DNA of 20,811 nucleotides from JANNRW01 sp031401815 (GCA_031401815.1 JANNRW010000225.1:1-20811); one strand, 5' to 3'. Shown: positions 1 through 5,263, counted from the first letter of the stretch. Made by a program: numbers and translations. Notes: generated by a model not told the origin, from the sequence alone.

Positions 1-120
1 CAAAAGAGGAGAGGTGAGAGACTTGCCCTGAGCGCTCTTTGTTTCCAGGTTTATCCGCAGTTATCCTGTTCACCCCTGAAGTTACTCAACAAAGCAAGTC
101 TGCGTGACCAAGCTTAAAAA

Positions 121-358
121 GGTTTTAAAAGCATTTATCACACGGAGGCGCAGAGCCGCAGAGAAAGGCTTAAACTTTAACCCAAAAGAATTTCTGGATT
201 CTGATTTTCCCCGTGTCTCCGTGCCTCAGTGAGAGAACAGGTTTAAAAAGCAATTATCAAACGGATGCGCAGAGCAGCATAGAAAGGCTTAAGCTTTAAC
301 CCAAAAGATTTTCAAGATTTTGATCTCCCCCGTGTCTCCGTGCCTCCGTGAGAGAAAG
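121..358. repeat. Tandem duplication, unit about 120 bp (two copies)
   Basis: Copy one is 121-240 and copy two about 241-358. Both read roughly: TTTAAAA, a CGGAGGCGCAGAG-type block, GAAAGGCTTAA, CTTTAACCCAAAAGA, then CCCGTGTCTCCGTGCCTC and GTGAGAGAA. Within each copy the 5' CACGGAGGC-type block is complementary to the 3' GCCTCCGTG-type block, so each unit could fold back. Copies differ by scattered substitutions and small indels, so the duplication is not recent. This resembles the cacggaggc/gcctccgtg dispersed repeats of many Geobacter and Chlorobium genomes (recollection, not a search). Confidence 0.75.
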
Positions 359-377
359 GTTTTGCTGATTACAGTAA

Positions 378-474
378 TTCGGCATTATCAATGCTTTTAA
401 AACTTCACCGAATTAAGCTCAAACCCGTTAGCTCTTGAAAAACAGCTTGTTCATGTTTTAAAAATCTGCTTTAA
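378..474 (+). repeat. Interspersed repeat R, copy 1 (promoter-bearing)
   Basis: First of four same-orientation copies (others at 2332, 3301 and 4034). It starts TTCGGCATTATCAATGC, which contains the hairpin GCATT-ATC-AATGC, and the opening TTCGG is complementary to CCGAA about 30 bp further on. It ends in CTGCTTTAA. A promoter-like pair, TTGAAA (435-440) and TTAAAA (458-463) with 17 bp between, is conserved in position in every copy. This copy lies 146 bp before the vapB start. Confidence 0.85.
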
Positions 475-493
475 ATTTGCATTTCAATCTTGC

Positions 494-575
494 ACTACAA
501 CACCCACGGACGATAAAAGCCTGTCTGAAGTAGCCGATAAAAGGGCTGCTTGCTTTTTGGGTGGTGTTTGTTAGT
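494..575 (+). promoter_or_regulatory. Long imperfect hairpin upstream of vapB
   Basis: Three nested complementary blocks can be read by eye. The inner stem is AGTAGCC (529-535) with GGCTGCT (544-550), seven pairs including one G-T, closing an 8-nt loop. A middle stem is AAAAGC (515-520) with GCTTTT (552-557). The outer, bulged stem is ACTACAACACCCA (494-506) with 558-575. Transcription from the promoter in repeat R copy 1 would place it in the vapBC leader. The function is unknown. I saw no downstream U-run that would make it a simple terminator. Confidence 0.45.
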
Positions 576-619
576 ATCAAAGCAGCTTTTTAAGTCGGTA
601 GCGCTAATGGAGGGGGCTT

Positions 620-889
620 ATGGGTACAGCAGCGATGAAAGTGAAAAAAACATCTTCAACGGCACTGTTTTTTCGTCAGACAATCCAGAGTGATATTCTG
701 GAGGGGGTCGTAAAAATTCCCAATGACCTTAAGCATCGCTTGCTGGAGATGATTCTTTTGCCAATTGAGGTCGAAACTAAAGCCGTCAAGGATAAAGTAG
801 AGCTGAGTCGATTCGCCGGCGCCTGGTCTGGGGAACCGCTGGAAAGAGCGGATCAAGGTGTATTTGAAACCCGTGAGGAGCTTCAATGA
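620..889 (+). CDS. vapB: VapB-type antitoxin of a PIN toxin pair
   Basis: This 89-residue protein is encoded directly before a PIN-domain toxin. Their junction is an ATGA overlap (886-889), the usual arrangement for a translationally coupled antitoxin-toxin pair. It should bind and neutralise the toxin and repress the shared promoter. The N-terminal part is presumably the DNA-binding and dimerisation region. The C-terminal segment, with FAGAWSGEPL near residues 65-74 and ending EREELQ-like, matches antitoxins I recall paired with VapC. The start at 620 has GGAGGGGG at 609-616. An internal ATG at 635 is possible but lies further from this site. No helix-turn-helix or AbrB fold can be assigned by eye, so the subfamily is open. 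Confidence 0.8.
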   Translation: MGTAAMKVKKTSSTALFFRQTIQSDILEGVVKIPNDLKHRLLEMILLPIEVETKAVKDKVELSRFAGAWSGEPLERADQGVFETREELQ

Positions 890-1284
890 TTCTGCTCCCG
901 GATACAAATGCATGGATCCGGTTTCTGAACCCAGGCGAAAACCTGTTAAAGGAAAAGCTGCTTTCTGCCGACCCTGCCATTATTCGGCTCTGCTCGATTG
1001 TAAAGGCAGAACTGTATTATGGCGCCGTCAATAGTAGTCGTTCAGCAGAAAACCTGAATCTTCTCGAAGCACTGTTTGCCAGGTTCACTTCGCTCCCCTT
1101 TGATGATGCCGCTGCACGTAAATATGGAGAGGTTCGTTTTTTGCTATCGCGCCAGGGGAAACTGATCGGCCCGAATGATCTCCTGATTGCATCAATAGCC
1201 GTAGTTCATAAAGCAACGGTCATTACCCACAATACTCGAGAGTTCAAAAGAGTAGATGATCTCAAGGTTGAAGACTGGGAGTAG
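886..1284 (+). CDS. vapC: PIN-domain ribonuclease toxin VapC
   Basis: A 132-residue single-domain PIN protein of normal VapC length. Acidic residues expected at the metal-binding site are present: D6 in LLPDTNAW, E42 in VKAELYYG and D98 in GPNDLLIA, followed by the VITHNTREF segment (112-120) that usually supplies the fourth site. VapC toxins are Mg-dependent endoribonucleases that cleave tRNA or rRNA and stop growth when the antitoxin is lost. The ATG overlaps the vapB stop codon by 4 bp, implying coupled translation and co-regulation from the upstream promoter. It appears intact. The RNA target cannot be inferred from sequence. Confidence 0.92.
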   Translation: MILLPDTNAWIRFLNPGENLLKEKLLSADPAIIRLCSIVKAELYYGAVNSSRSAENLNLLEALFARFTSLPFDDAAARKYGEVRFLLSRQGKLIGPNDLLIASIAVVHKATVITHNTREFKRVDDLKVEDWE

Positions 1285-1600
1285 TAACAGACACTCCTCT
1301 GTTTCGTTCCATTCGAATAAAGGGGAGCAAGGCGGATATACGACCATGGCAAAGTCTCTTTCAACAGACCGTTACAGATAAACAAACCGGTCGAGGTTAT
1401 TGTCACCTTTCTGCAACCGTTGGGAGAAAATGCTCCTGCCTTAGATTTGAATCGATTTTCATTCTATAAATCACGAGATATTTTGGCTTCATTTACAGGA
1501 GAGTTAAGTTCTGTTGTCGTTGATGATTGATTTAAGTTTGACAACGCTGTGGCTATGGTAGACAATATGGGCTAAATAGCTATTTGAGCTAGAGGTATTT
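1285..1600. other. Intergenic region between vapBC and Phd/RelE
   Basis: No gene is supported here. A 24-bp block at 1315-1338 recurs with two mismatches at 3135-3158 (consensus ATAAAGGGGA, one base varying, then CAAGGCGGATA), marking another dispersed repeat. The 3' end carries the promoter and dyad listed separately for the Phd/RelE pair. The rest (1340-1510) shows nothing I recognise. Confidence 0.6.
1538..1591 (+). promoter_or_regulatory. Predicted sigma70 promoter and operator of the Phd/RelE pair
   Basis: TTGACA (1538-1543, perfect -35) is followed after 17 bp by GACAAT (1561-1566, four of six -10 matches). Just downstream is the inverted repeat TAGCT-ATTTG-AGCTA (1577-1591), well placed for autorepression by the antitoxin-toxin complex. 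A second dyad, GTTGTC (1513-1518) with GACAAC (1540-1545), overlaps the -35. Positions are seen; the operator role is inferred from how Phd/YefM systems work. Confidence 0.6.
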
Positions 1601-1861
1601 ATGAGGGAAACAACTGCCACAGAGGCAAAAAACAGATTTGGACAGCTGATCGACATGGCAATGATCGAACCGGTTGCCATTGACAAGAAAGGCAGGCATG
1701 TTGCAGTTATGCTGTCATATACAGAGTACAGCAGACTTGCTGAACTTGATGACCGCTACTGGGGCGAGAAAGCCTTGAGCGCACTGCAAAACGGATTTGT
1801 AGCTGAAGAGCAGGGTAATCAGTGGCTTCAGGAAAAGTTGCATGCTAAAACTGAAGATTAG
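1601..1861 (+). CDS. Phd/YefM-family antitoxin
   Basis: An 86-residue protein with the typical Phd/YefM opening: a TEAKNRFGQLIDMA segment (7-20), then EPVAIDKKGRHVAVMLSYTEY (23-43), which forms the DNA-binding beta-alpha fold in this family. The C-terminal half is hydrophilic and presumably wraps the toxin. The start has AGAGG five bases upstream. The reading frame overlaps the next gene by 20 bp, a common arrangement for this family with RelE/ParE toxins. It should neutralise the downstream toxin and repress the promoter at 1538. It is full length. Confidence 0.9.
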   Translation: MRETTATEAKNRFGQLIDMAMIEPVAIDKKGRHVAVMLSYTEYSRLAELDDRYWGEKALSALQNGFVAEEQGNQWLQEKLHAKTED

Positions 1862-2099
1862 CAAGGATGCTCAGAAGTTTCTTGATATGCTCCCGCCAAA
1901 GCAGTTTCGCCAGGTTGTCAAAAAAGTGTTTGCGCTGCTGGACGATCCTCATCCGCATGACAGTAAGGAGCTTAAAGGGTATACATTCCTGAGATCTGAT
2001 GTGGGAGAGTATCGAATTATCTATGATGTGGAAGTGGACACGCTCAGGCTCATCCTTGTTGGAAAGAGAAACGATGGTGAGGTCTATAGAAGGCTTTAG
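1842..2099 (+). CDS. RelE/ParE-superfamily toxin
   Basis: An 85-residue toxin of normal length with RelE hallmarks: an N-terminal basic segment (LKISKDAQKFLDMLP), a helical stretch with HDSKELKG (residues 39-46), then the core strands FLRSDVGEYRIIYDVE (49-64) and LRLILVGKRNDGEVYRRL at the end. The R and Y residues near the C terminus match those used by RelE-type mRNA interferases at the ribosome, although ParE gyrase inhibitors share the fold. It is encoded overlapping and downstream of the Phd antitoxin. The choice between RelE and ParE activity is not settled by sequence alone, although RelE is favoured by the VGKRNDGEVY ending. Confidence 0.9.
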   Translation: MLKLKISKDAQKFLDMLPPKQFRQVVKKVFALLDDPHPHDSKELKGYTFLRSDVGEYRIIYDVEVDTLRLILVGKRNDGEVYRRL

Positions 2100-2331
2100 T
2101 CAAGTCAGGTGAACCGGTTGAGTGGTTGAGTGGGGAACATCAGTCGAGTGGGGGAAGTCGTTGAGTCGTTTAGTAGTTAAGTCGTTGAGTAGTTGAGTGG
2201 TTGAGTGGTTGAGTAGACCACTCGACGACTTACCAACTGAACGGTTACCCTGCTCGACGACTCAACCACTCAACTGCCGTTTCCCACTAAACAACTTAAC
2301 GACTCAACCTTTTCCAAAGGTTTCCCCCCGC
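2100..2331. repeat. Low-complexity dyad of GTTGAGT-type repeats
   Basis: From about 2110 to 2215 the sequence is a run of degenerate 8-10-bp units (GTTGAGTGGT, GTTGAGTAGT, GTCGTTGAGT). From 2216 to about 2308 the complementary units follow (CCACTCGACGA, CTCAACCACTCAAC, AACGACTCAAC). The two halves are inverted, so the region could form a long imperfect cruciform or, if transcribed, a hairpin that might end transcription of the Phd/RelE operon. There is no coding potential. A short echo of the same unit occurs at about 3890-3906. Confidence 0.75.
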
Positions 2332-2436
2332 TTCGGCATTATCAATGCATCTAATAATTCACCGAATTAAGCTCAAACCCGTTAGCCCTTGAAAAACAGC
2401 TTGTTCATGTTTTAAATATCTGCTTTAATTCGAAAA
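2332..2436 (+). repeat. Interspersed repeat R, copy 2
   Basis: A near-identical copy of the 378-474 element with the same internal hairpin (GCATT-ATC-AATGC). The promoter pair is TTGAAA (2389-2394) and TTAAAT (2412-2417), spacer 17 bp. Here the GAATTAAGC block is also answered by GCTTTAATTC at the 3' end, giving a bulged inverted repeat. Predicted transcription would begin near 2424, leaving a leader of about 28 nt before the antitoxin ATG at 2452. Confidence 0.88.
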
Positions 2437-2451
2437 ATAGGGAGATTCTTT

Positions 2452-2709
2452 ATGAGAACTCAGACTAAATATGAAGAAATTATGTTACATGAAATCAGGA
2501 CGCTTCCCGCGACCTTATTGCCGCAAGTGCTCAAAATGGTGCGTTTATTAAAAGAAGGGGTTTTGAATGTTGCAAAGCCGGGATCGAATGTTGACACTCA
2601 AAAAACCGGTTTCTGTGGAGTGTGGCACGATAAGCGGTCAGCTGAAGATATTATTGCAGATATCTCAACTCATCGGAGTGGTTTCGGCGGACGCAGAGTA
2701 GAGCTTTGA
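2452..2709 (+). CDS. Orphaned VapB-like antitoxin
   Basis: An 85-residue protein with an N-terminal helical segment (YEEIMLHEIRTLPATLLPQVLKMVRLL, about residues 7-33) and the tail HRSGFGGRRVEL (74-85). This architecture resembles small antitoxins that precede PIN toxins; the glycine/arginine-rich tail is probably the toxin-binding element (inference). AGGGAG at 2439-2444 lies 7 bp before the start, and the promoter is in repeat R copy 2. Its stop codon overlaps the TTG start of a toxin that ends after 11 codons, so the antitoxin has lost its cognate partner. It may now act on a related toxin elsewhere, or simply be decaying. Confidence 0.75.
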   Translation: MRTQTKYEEIMLHEIRTLPATLLPQVLKMVRLLKEGVLNVAKPGSNVDTQKTGFCGVWHDKRSAEDIIADISTHRSGFGGRRVEL

Positions 2710-2741
2710 AGTACCTTCTTGATACGAATATTTGCGTTTAA
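2706..2741 (+). pseudogene. VapC (PIN toxin) remnant, 11 codons
   Basis: Overlapping the antitoxin stop, TTG at 2706 begins a reading of LKYLLDTNICV followed by TAA. That is the standard opening of PIN toxins, with the first catalytic Asp in LLDTN and the usual continuation after NICV missing. Nothing resembling the rest of a PIN domain follows in any frame before the next gene. The toxin has been deleted down to its N terminus while the antitoxin stays open. Confidence 0.75.
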
Positions 2742-2788
2742 GAAAAAAGATTAGTTTCATTTATTCAAATAACAGCGGAGTGACAACC

Positions 2789-3076
2789 ATGGAAAAAGAG
2801 CATCTCACAATACTTCTTGAAGAGATGAACAGCAAATTCAACCTTGTTGTTGAGGCTCATGACGCCTTGCGCTCAGAGATACGGGAATCTCGGGATGAGT
2901 CCAATGAGAAGCACGAGCATACAGCGTTTCTTGTCAATGTCCTGAACAACAAGATCGATGGAGTTGAAAAGAAATTGAGTGACAAGATCGATGGCGTTGC
3001 TGCCGATCTGAAGGCGCATCGCGCAGATACTGAGGCGCATGGCAATGCCGGGCTGTATGTGGTGAAGGAAGGGTAA
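2789..3076 (+). CDS. Small coiled-coil protein of unknown function
   Basis: The likely start is the ATG at 2789, which has GCGGAG eight bases upstream; the frame is open from 2732 but that stretch overlaps the toxin relic. The 95-residue product begins MEKEHLTILLEEMNSKF and is hydrophilic and helical throughout. It contains a short internal repeat, NNKIDGVEKKLSDKIDGVAADLKAH (about 53-77), with heptad-like spacing typical of a coiled coil. No signal peptide or membrane segment is present. Similar short proteins starting MEKEHLTI are familiar from Geobacter-type genomes without known function (recollection). It lies between two repeat R copies. I assign no role. Confidence 0.65.
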   Translation: MEKEHLTILLEEMNSKFNLVVEAHDALRSEIRESRDESNEKHEHTAFLVNVLNNKIDGVEKKLSDKIDGVAADLKAHRADTEAHGNAGLYVVKEG

Positions 3077-3300
3077 ACCGGTGAATGGTGAATAGTGAAT
3101 GGTGTAAGTTGTAAAAAGCCTTTGAATTCAACAAGGATAAAGGGGATCAAGGCGGATAAGGTCAAATACAAGGGATAAGAACAAGACCGAAAGCTTGTTG
3201 GTTTAAACCCAAGCAATTGGTTTTCAGGTTTCATCCCGTGCCCCTGTGAGAAAAAGGTTTAGAATAAATGCTCCAACGATTTTCCCCCTTCACCACCCGC
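3077..3300. other. Intergenic region with simple repeats
   Basis: Contains a GTGAATGGTGAATAGTGAATGG run (about 3083-3104), the second copy of the 24-bp dispersed block (3135-3158, matching 1315-1338) and a short CCGTGCCCCTGTGAGAAAAAGG piece near 3236-3257 that resembles the end of the 121-358 repeat unit. No gene is supported. Confidence 0.55.
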
Positions 3301-3406
3301 TTCGGCATTATCAATGCATTTAATACTTCACCGAATTAAGCTCAAACCCGTTAGCCCTTGAAAAACAGCTTGTTCATGTTTTAAATATCTGCTTTAATTC
3401 GAAAAA
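3301..3406 (+). repeat. Interspersed repeat R, copy 3
   Basis: Nearly identical to copy 2 over its length. It has TTGAAA (3358-3363), a 17-bp spacer and TTAAAT (3381-3386), plus the same hairpin blocks. Similarity to copy 2 runs on past the repeat into the start-codon context GATTCTTTATGA, showing that a whole promoter-plus-antitoxin unit was duplicated before the gene behind this copy was deleted. Confidence 0.88.
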
Positions 3407-3420
3407 CAAGGTGATTCTTT

Positions 3421-3477
3421 ATGAATCGAAGTGGTTTCGGCGGACGCAGGATCAGTTCTAGCCGTGAACATCCGTGA
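3421..3477 (+). pseudogene. Antitoxin remnant: start site fused to C-terminal tail (18 codons)
   Basis: AAGGTG (3408-3413) and ATG at 3421 keep the same start context as the antitoxin at 2452. The frame then goes straight into NRSGFGGRRI, matching the tail HRSGFGGRRV of that antitoxin; DNA identity is 22 of 23 over CGAAGTGG through CGCAG. It continues SSSREHP and stops at 3477. The body of the gene (about 70 codons) is therefore missing by an internal deletion that left promoter, ribosome-binding site and tail in frame. Whether the 18-residue peptide is made is unknown. Confidence 0.65.
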
Positions 3478-3539
3478 CATCTGTGGCTAAAGATTTTCAG
3501 GAAAAAGGCTTTTTGCCACGGATTACACGGATGAACTAC
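3463..3539. repeat. CACGGAT-type inverted repeat element
   Basis: The left arm (3463-3487, CGTGAACATCCGTGACATC then TGTGGC) and right arm (3515-3539, GCCACGGATTACACGGATG onward) are complementary at about 18 of 25 positions, with a loop of about 27 bp. The GCCACGGATTACACGGAT phrase is a dispersed repeat I recall from many environmental bacterial genomes. It abuts the antitoxin remnant and supplies its last codons. Confidence 0.6.
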
Positions 3540-3615
3540 AGGAATTAAAGACAAAGCACAAAAAAAGGTCTGTTTAAGAGTTCCATATAATTACTTAAAA
3601 AGGAGATATGTTGAA

Positions 3616-3876
3616 ATGGTGCGTACAATAGAGCTCTACGACATACTCAAGGGTAAACTTGGTGAAGCGGAAAGCAAGGCTCTCATTGAGGCAATCGAAG
3701 AAACTGCTGATGCAGTTAAGCATCTTGAGCAACGTGAACTTGCTACTAAGAATGACATCAAGGATCTGGAGCTGAAAATCGCTGAAACAAAGTCCGATCT
3801 CATTCGTTGGGTTGTTGGTGCCGGATTCCTCCAGACAGCACTTATTGCAGCCCTGCTTATCAAGCTAATCAAATGA
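3616..3876 (+). CDS. Small coiled-coil membrane protein
   Basis: An 86-residue protein with a helical, charged N-terminal two thirds (LYDILKGKLGEAESKALIEAIEE, then coiled-coil-like ATKNDIKDLELKIAETKSDL at about 42-61) and one C-terminal membrane segment, WVVGAGFLQTALIAALLIKLI (65-85). This layout matches small DUF1640/CCDC90-like proteins of unknown role in bacteria. The ATG at 3616 is chosen because AAAAGGAG lies at 3597-3604 and the nearby ATG at 3608 is out of frame. It stands alone between repeats with no obvious partner; a link to the neighbouring toxin-antitoxin genes is not shown. Confidence 0.7.
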   Translation: MVRTIELYDILKGKLGEAESKALIEAIEETADAVKHLEQRELATKNDIKDLELKIAETKSDLIRWVVGAGFLQTALIAALLIKLIK

Positions 3877-3911
3877 TCACCCAGTGTAAATCGTTGAGTG
3901 GTTGAGATGAG

Positions 3912-3950
3912 TTCGTCAGTCACCGGAGTGGTTTTGGCGGACGGAGGTTA
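3912..3950 (+). pseudogene. Second antitoxin C-terminal tail relic
   Basis: Read from 3912, the codons give FVSHRSGFGGRRL, matching the last residues of the antitoxin at 2452 (STHRSGFGGRRVEL). No start codon in this frame or upstream body remains. It lies 83 bp before repeat R copy 4. The surrounding GTTGAGTGGTTGAG is the same low-complexity unit as at 2100-2300. Confidence 0.6.
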
Positions 3951-4033
3951 GGAAAAGTCTCTTTTCTCGCGTTTATCGGTTTGAATGAACGGTTCACTTT
4001 TCACTTTTCACTTTTCACTGCCTCACCATACGC

Positions 4034-4130
4034 TTCGGCATTATCAATGCATTTAATACTTCACCGAATTAAGCTCAAACCCGTTAGCTCTTGAAAAACA
4101 GCTTGTTCATGTTTTAAATATCTGCTTTAA
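4034..4130 (+). repeat. Interspersed repeat R, copy 4
   Basis: The fourth copy, same orientation, with TTGAAA (4091-4096), a 17-bp spacer and TTAAAT (4114-4119). The 3' edge reads CTGCTTTAATATTCGA rather than CTGCTTTAATTCGA, so the terminal inverted block is interrupted. It lies 172 bp before the start of the secreted protein and may supply its promoter. Confidence 0.87.
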
Positions 4131-4302
4131 TATTCGAACTATTACGCCAAATCAAGAATTGGCAAGTTAAATCACGGCATTTAGATGGTTAATGGTGAAT
4201 GGTGCATAGGTGAATTCACTGGCCACTAATAACCAACCACCAACCACCAACCACTAACAACTAAACACTAAACACGGATTAAATAAAGACAGGAGGTTTC
4301 AG

Positions 4303-5067
4303 ATGAACAGGATTTGTAAGGTTATATTGGCAGCAGCAGCGGTTATGGCTCTTGCGGTTCCGGCGATGGGTGCACCTGGGGATGTCAAGTTGATCGTGAA
4401 AGATGATGGTGGTTCCGCAAATGTTTTTTCGGTAGATAATACGGGGGCGGCAGTGGCGACTAAGCTTGGTCTTGGAACTACAGTTCCGCAAGCTACATTT
4501 CATAATGCAGAAATGACGACAAATCCATCGCGAGGTGTTCTTGTTGGACAACACAATAATGGCCTTCAAGCAGCTAGTATCCTTTTTCAAAAGAGTCGAG
4601 GGACTATTGCTGCTCCTACAGTTCCTATCTCTGGTGATTATATCGGAATTTTCCAGGCTCAGTATTGGAATGGCCTTAGTTATGACAGGGCAGCTCAGTT
4701 TGGATTCAGGAGTGAAACTGCCGGTTATGCAGGGCCTACAGTTGGCACAACAACAATGCCAAGTTCTATTCTTTTCTTTTCTGGTGCAAGCACACAAACT
4801 GGTGATGCCAACATTATGACAGAACGTATGAGAATAACTGCTGCGGGAAATGTTGTTGTTGGAAATAGTGGAGGAGTTGCCGCCGGTTCTCTTGCTATAA
4901 CAGCTACCAATGGTTTTTTGTATGTACCAACAGTTGCCGGTGCAGTAACATCCTGTGCAACCATGACAGCCTACACAGGCCATGCGCCTGTATGGCTAGA
5001 TACTACAAACATGAAGATCTGTTCCTGTGTTGCAGGAGCTTTGAAGTGCACTGCAGTTATGAACTAA
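4303..5067 (+). CDS. Secreted tail-fibre-like protein
   Basis: A 254-residue protein with a clear Sec signal peptide: MNRICK, a hydrophobic core VILAAAAVMALAVPAMG and probable cleavage after AMG (about residue 23). The mature part is rich in Gly, Ala, Thr and Ser, with short beta-type phrases such as FSVDNTGAAVATKLGLGTTVPQATFHN (about 42-68) and MRITAAGNVVVGNSGG (about 180-195). These phrases resemble stalk repeats of phage tail fibres and bacterial fibre-like secreted proteins. The C-terminal 40 residues contain four cysteines (SCATM, ICSC, LKCT), suggesting disulfides. AGGAGG (4291-4296) precedes the start. It is a single gene followed by a strong terminator. An envelope or extracellular location is likely, but the function is unknown. 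Confidence 0.75.
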   Translation: MNRICKVILAAAAVMALAVPAMGAPGDVKLIVKDDGGSANVFSVDNTGAAVATKLGLGTTVPQATFHNAEMTTNPSRGVLVGQHNNGLQAASILFQKSRGTIAAPTVPISGDYIGIFQAQYWNGLSYDRAAQFGFRSETAGYAGPTVGTTTMPSSILFFSGASTQTGDANIMTERMRITAAGNVVVGNSGGVAAGSLAITATNGFLYVPTVAGAVTSCATMTAYTGHAPVWLDTTNMKICSCVAGALKCTAVMN

Positions 5068-5094
5068 TCAAGGCTAAATATATTTGTTAAACAG

Positions 5095-5126
5095 ACGGCG
5101 ACTGAAGCAATTTGGTCGCCGTTTCT
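5095..5126 (+). terminator. Rho-independent terminator after the secreted protein
   Basis: Perfect 8-bp stem ACGGCGAC (5095-5102) with GTCGCCGT (5115-5122), a 12-nt loop, then TTC and further T. It ends the transcript of the 4303-5067 gene about 30 bp after its stop and insulates the ccdAB promoter. Confidence 0.8.
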
Positions 5127-5208
5127 GCGTATAACGTGTTGGTGGATGGTGGATAGTTTTTATGGCTTCGTCCTGTCCATCCCTGCTAGGATAAAACCTG
5201 ATAAGCCG

Positions 5209-5242
5209 TTGACACGTATTGCCATGCGCATTATAATGTGCA
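5209..5242 (+). promoter_or_regulatory. Consensus sigma70 promoter with overlapping palindromic operator (ccdAB)
   Basis: TTGACA (5209-5214) and TATAAT (5232-5237), both perfect, are separated by exactly 17 bp. The -10 lies inside the palindrome TGCGCATTATAATGTGCA (5225-5242), whose two halves match except for one pair and whose core CATTATAATG is perfect. This is the expected layout for autorepression by a ribbon-helix-helix CcdA dimer. The start codon of ccdA is 27 bp beyond the -10. Confidence 0.85.
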
Positions 5243-5263
5243 CAAATATCTGAAGAGGTAATC

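Larger units (their letters stand above)
1..619. other. Intergenic region with repeats, upstream of vapBC
   Basis: I see no credible gene in this stretch. Bases 1-120 show nothing I can name. A tandem duplication of about 120 bp follows (121-358), then the first copy of the roughly 100-bp interspersed repeat (378-474), then a stretch with strong dyad symmetry (494-575) just upstream of the vapB ribosome-binding site. The three elements are listed separately. Confidence 0.7.
3877..4302. other. Intergenic region with repeat R copy 4 and simple repeats
   Basis: Contains an antitoxin-tail relic (3912-3950), a triple CTTTTCACTTTTCACTTTTCACT run (3994-4018), repeat R copy 4 (4034-4130), and near 4185-4275 ATGGTGAATGGTG followed by ACCAACCACC-type repeats. 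The 3' edge carries AGGAGG, the ribosome-binding site of the secreted protein. No other gene is supported. Confidence 0.6.

Noticed and set aside
494..575. The leader hairpin as a single attC-like site
   Set aside because: It folds as an imperfect hairpin, but its ends (ACTACAAC and GTTAGTA) do not match the core consensus.
2100..2331. CRISPR array
   Set aside because: Units are short, degenerate, without unique spacers, and invert halfway.
2857..3234. Minus-strand reading frame opposite the coiled-coil protein
   Set aside because: Composition is Ser/Phe/Pro-rich as expected for the antisense of a Lys/Glu-rich coiled-coil gene, and it runs across simple repeats.
378..4137. Repeat R copies as integron attC sites, making 378-4300 a cassette array
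   Set aside because: Orientation, spacing and small-gene content are cassette-like, but no paired core sites fit: GTTAGCC/GTTAGCT breaks GTTRRRY, no matching RYYYAAC lies at the other end, and the promoter-like boxes explain the conserved part better. No integrase is present.
4279..4983. Long minus-strand reading frame opposite the secreted protein
   Set aside because: Its translation is Cys- and Ser-rich without any domain, and the plus strand has a signal peptide, ribosome-binding site and terminator; it is an antisense shadow.
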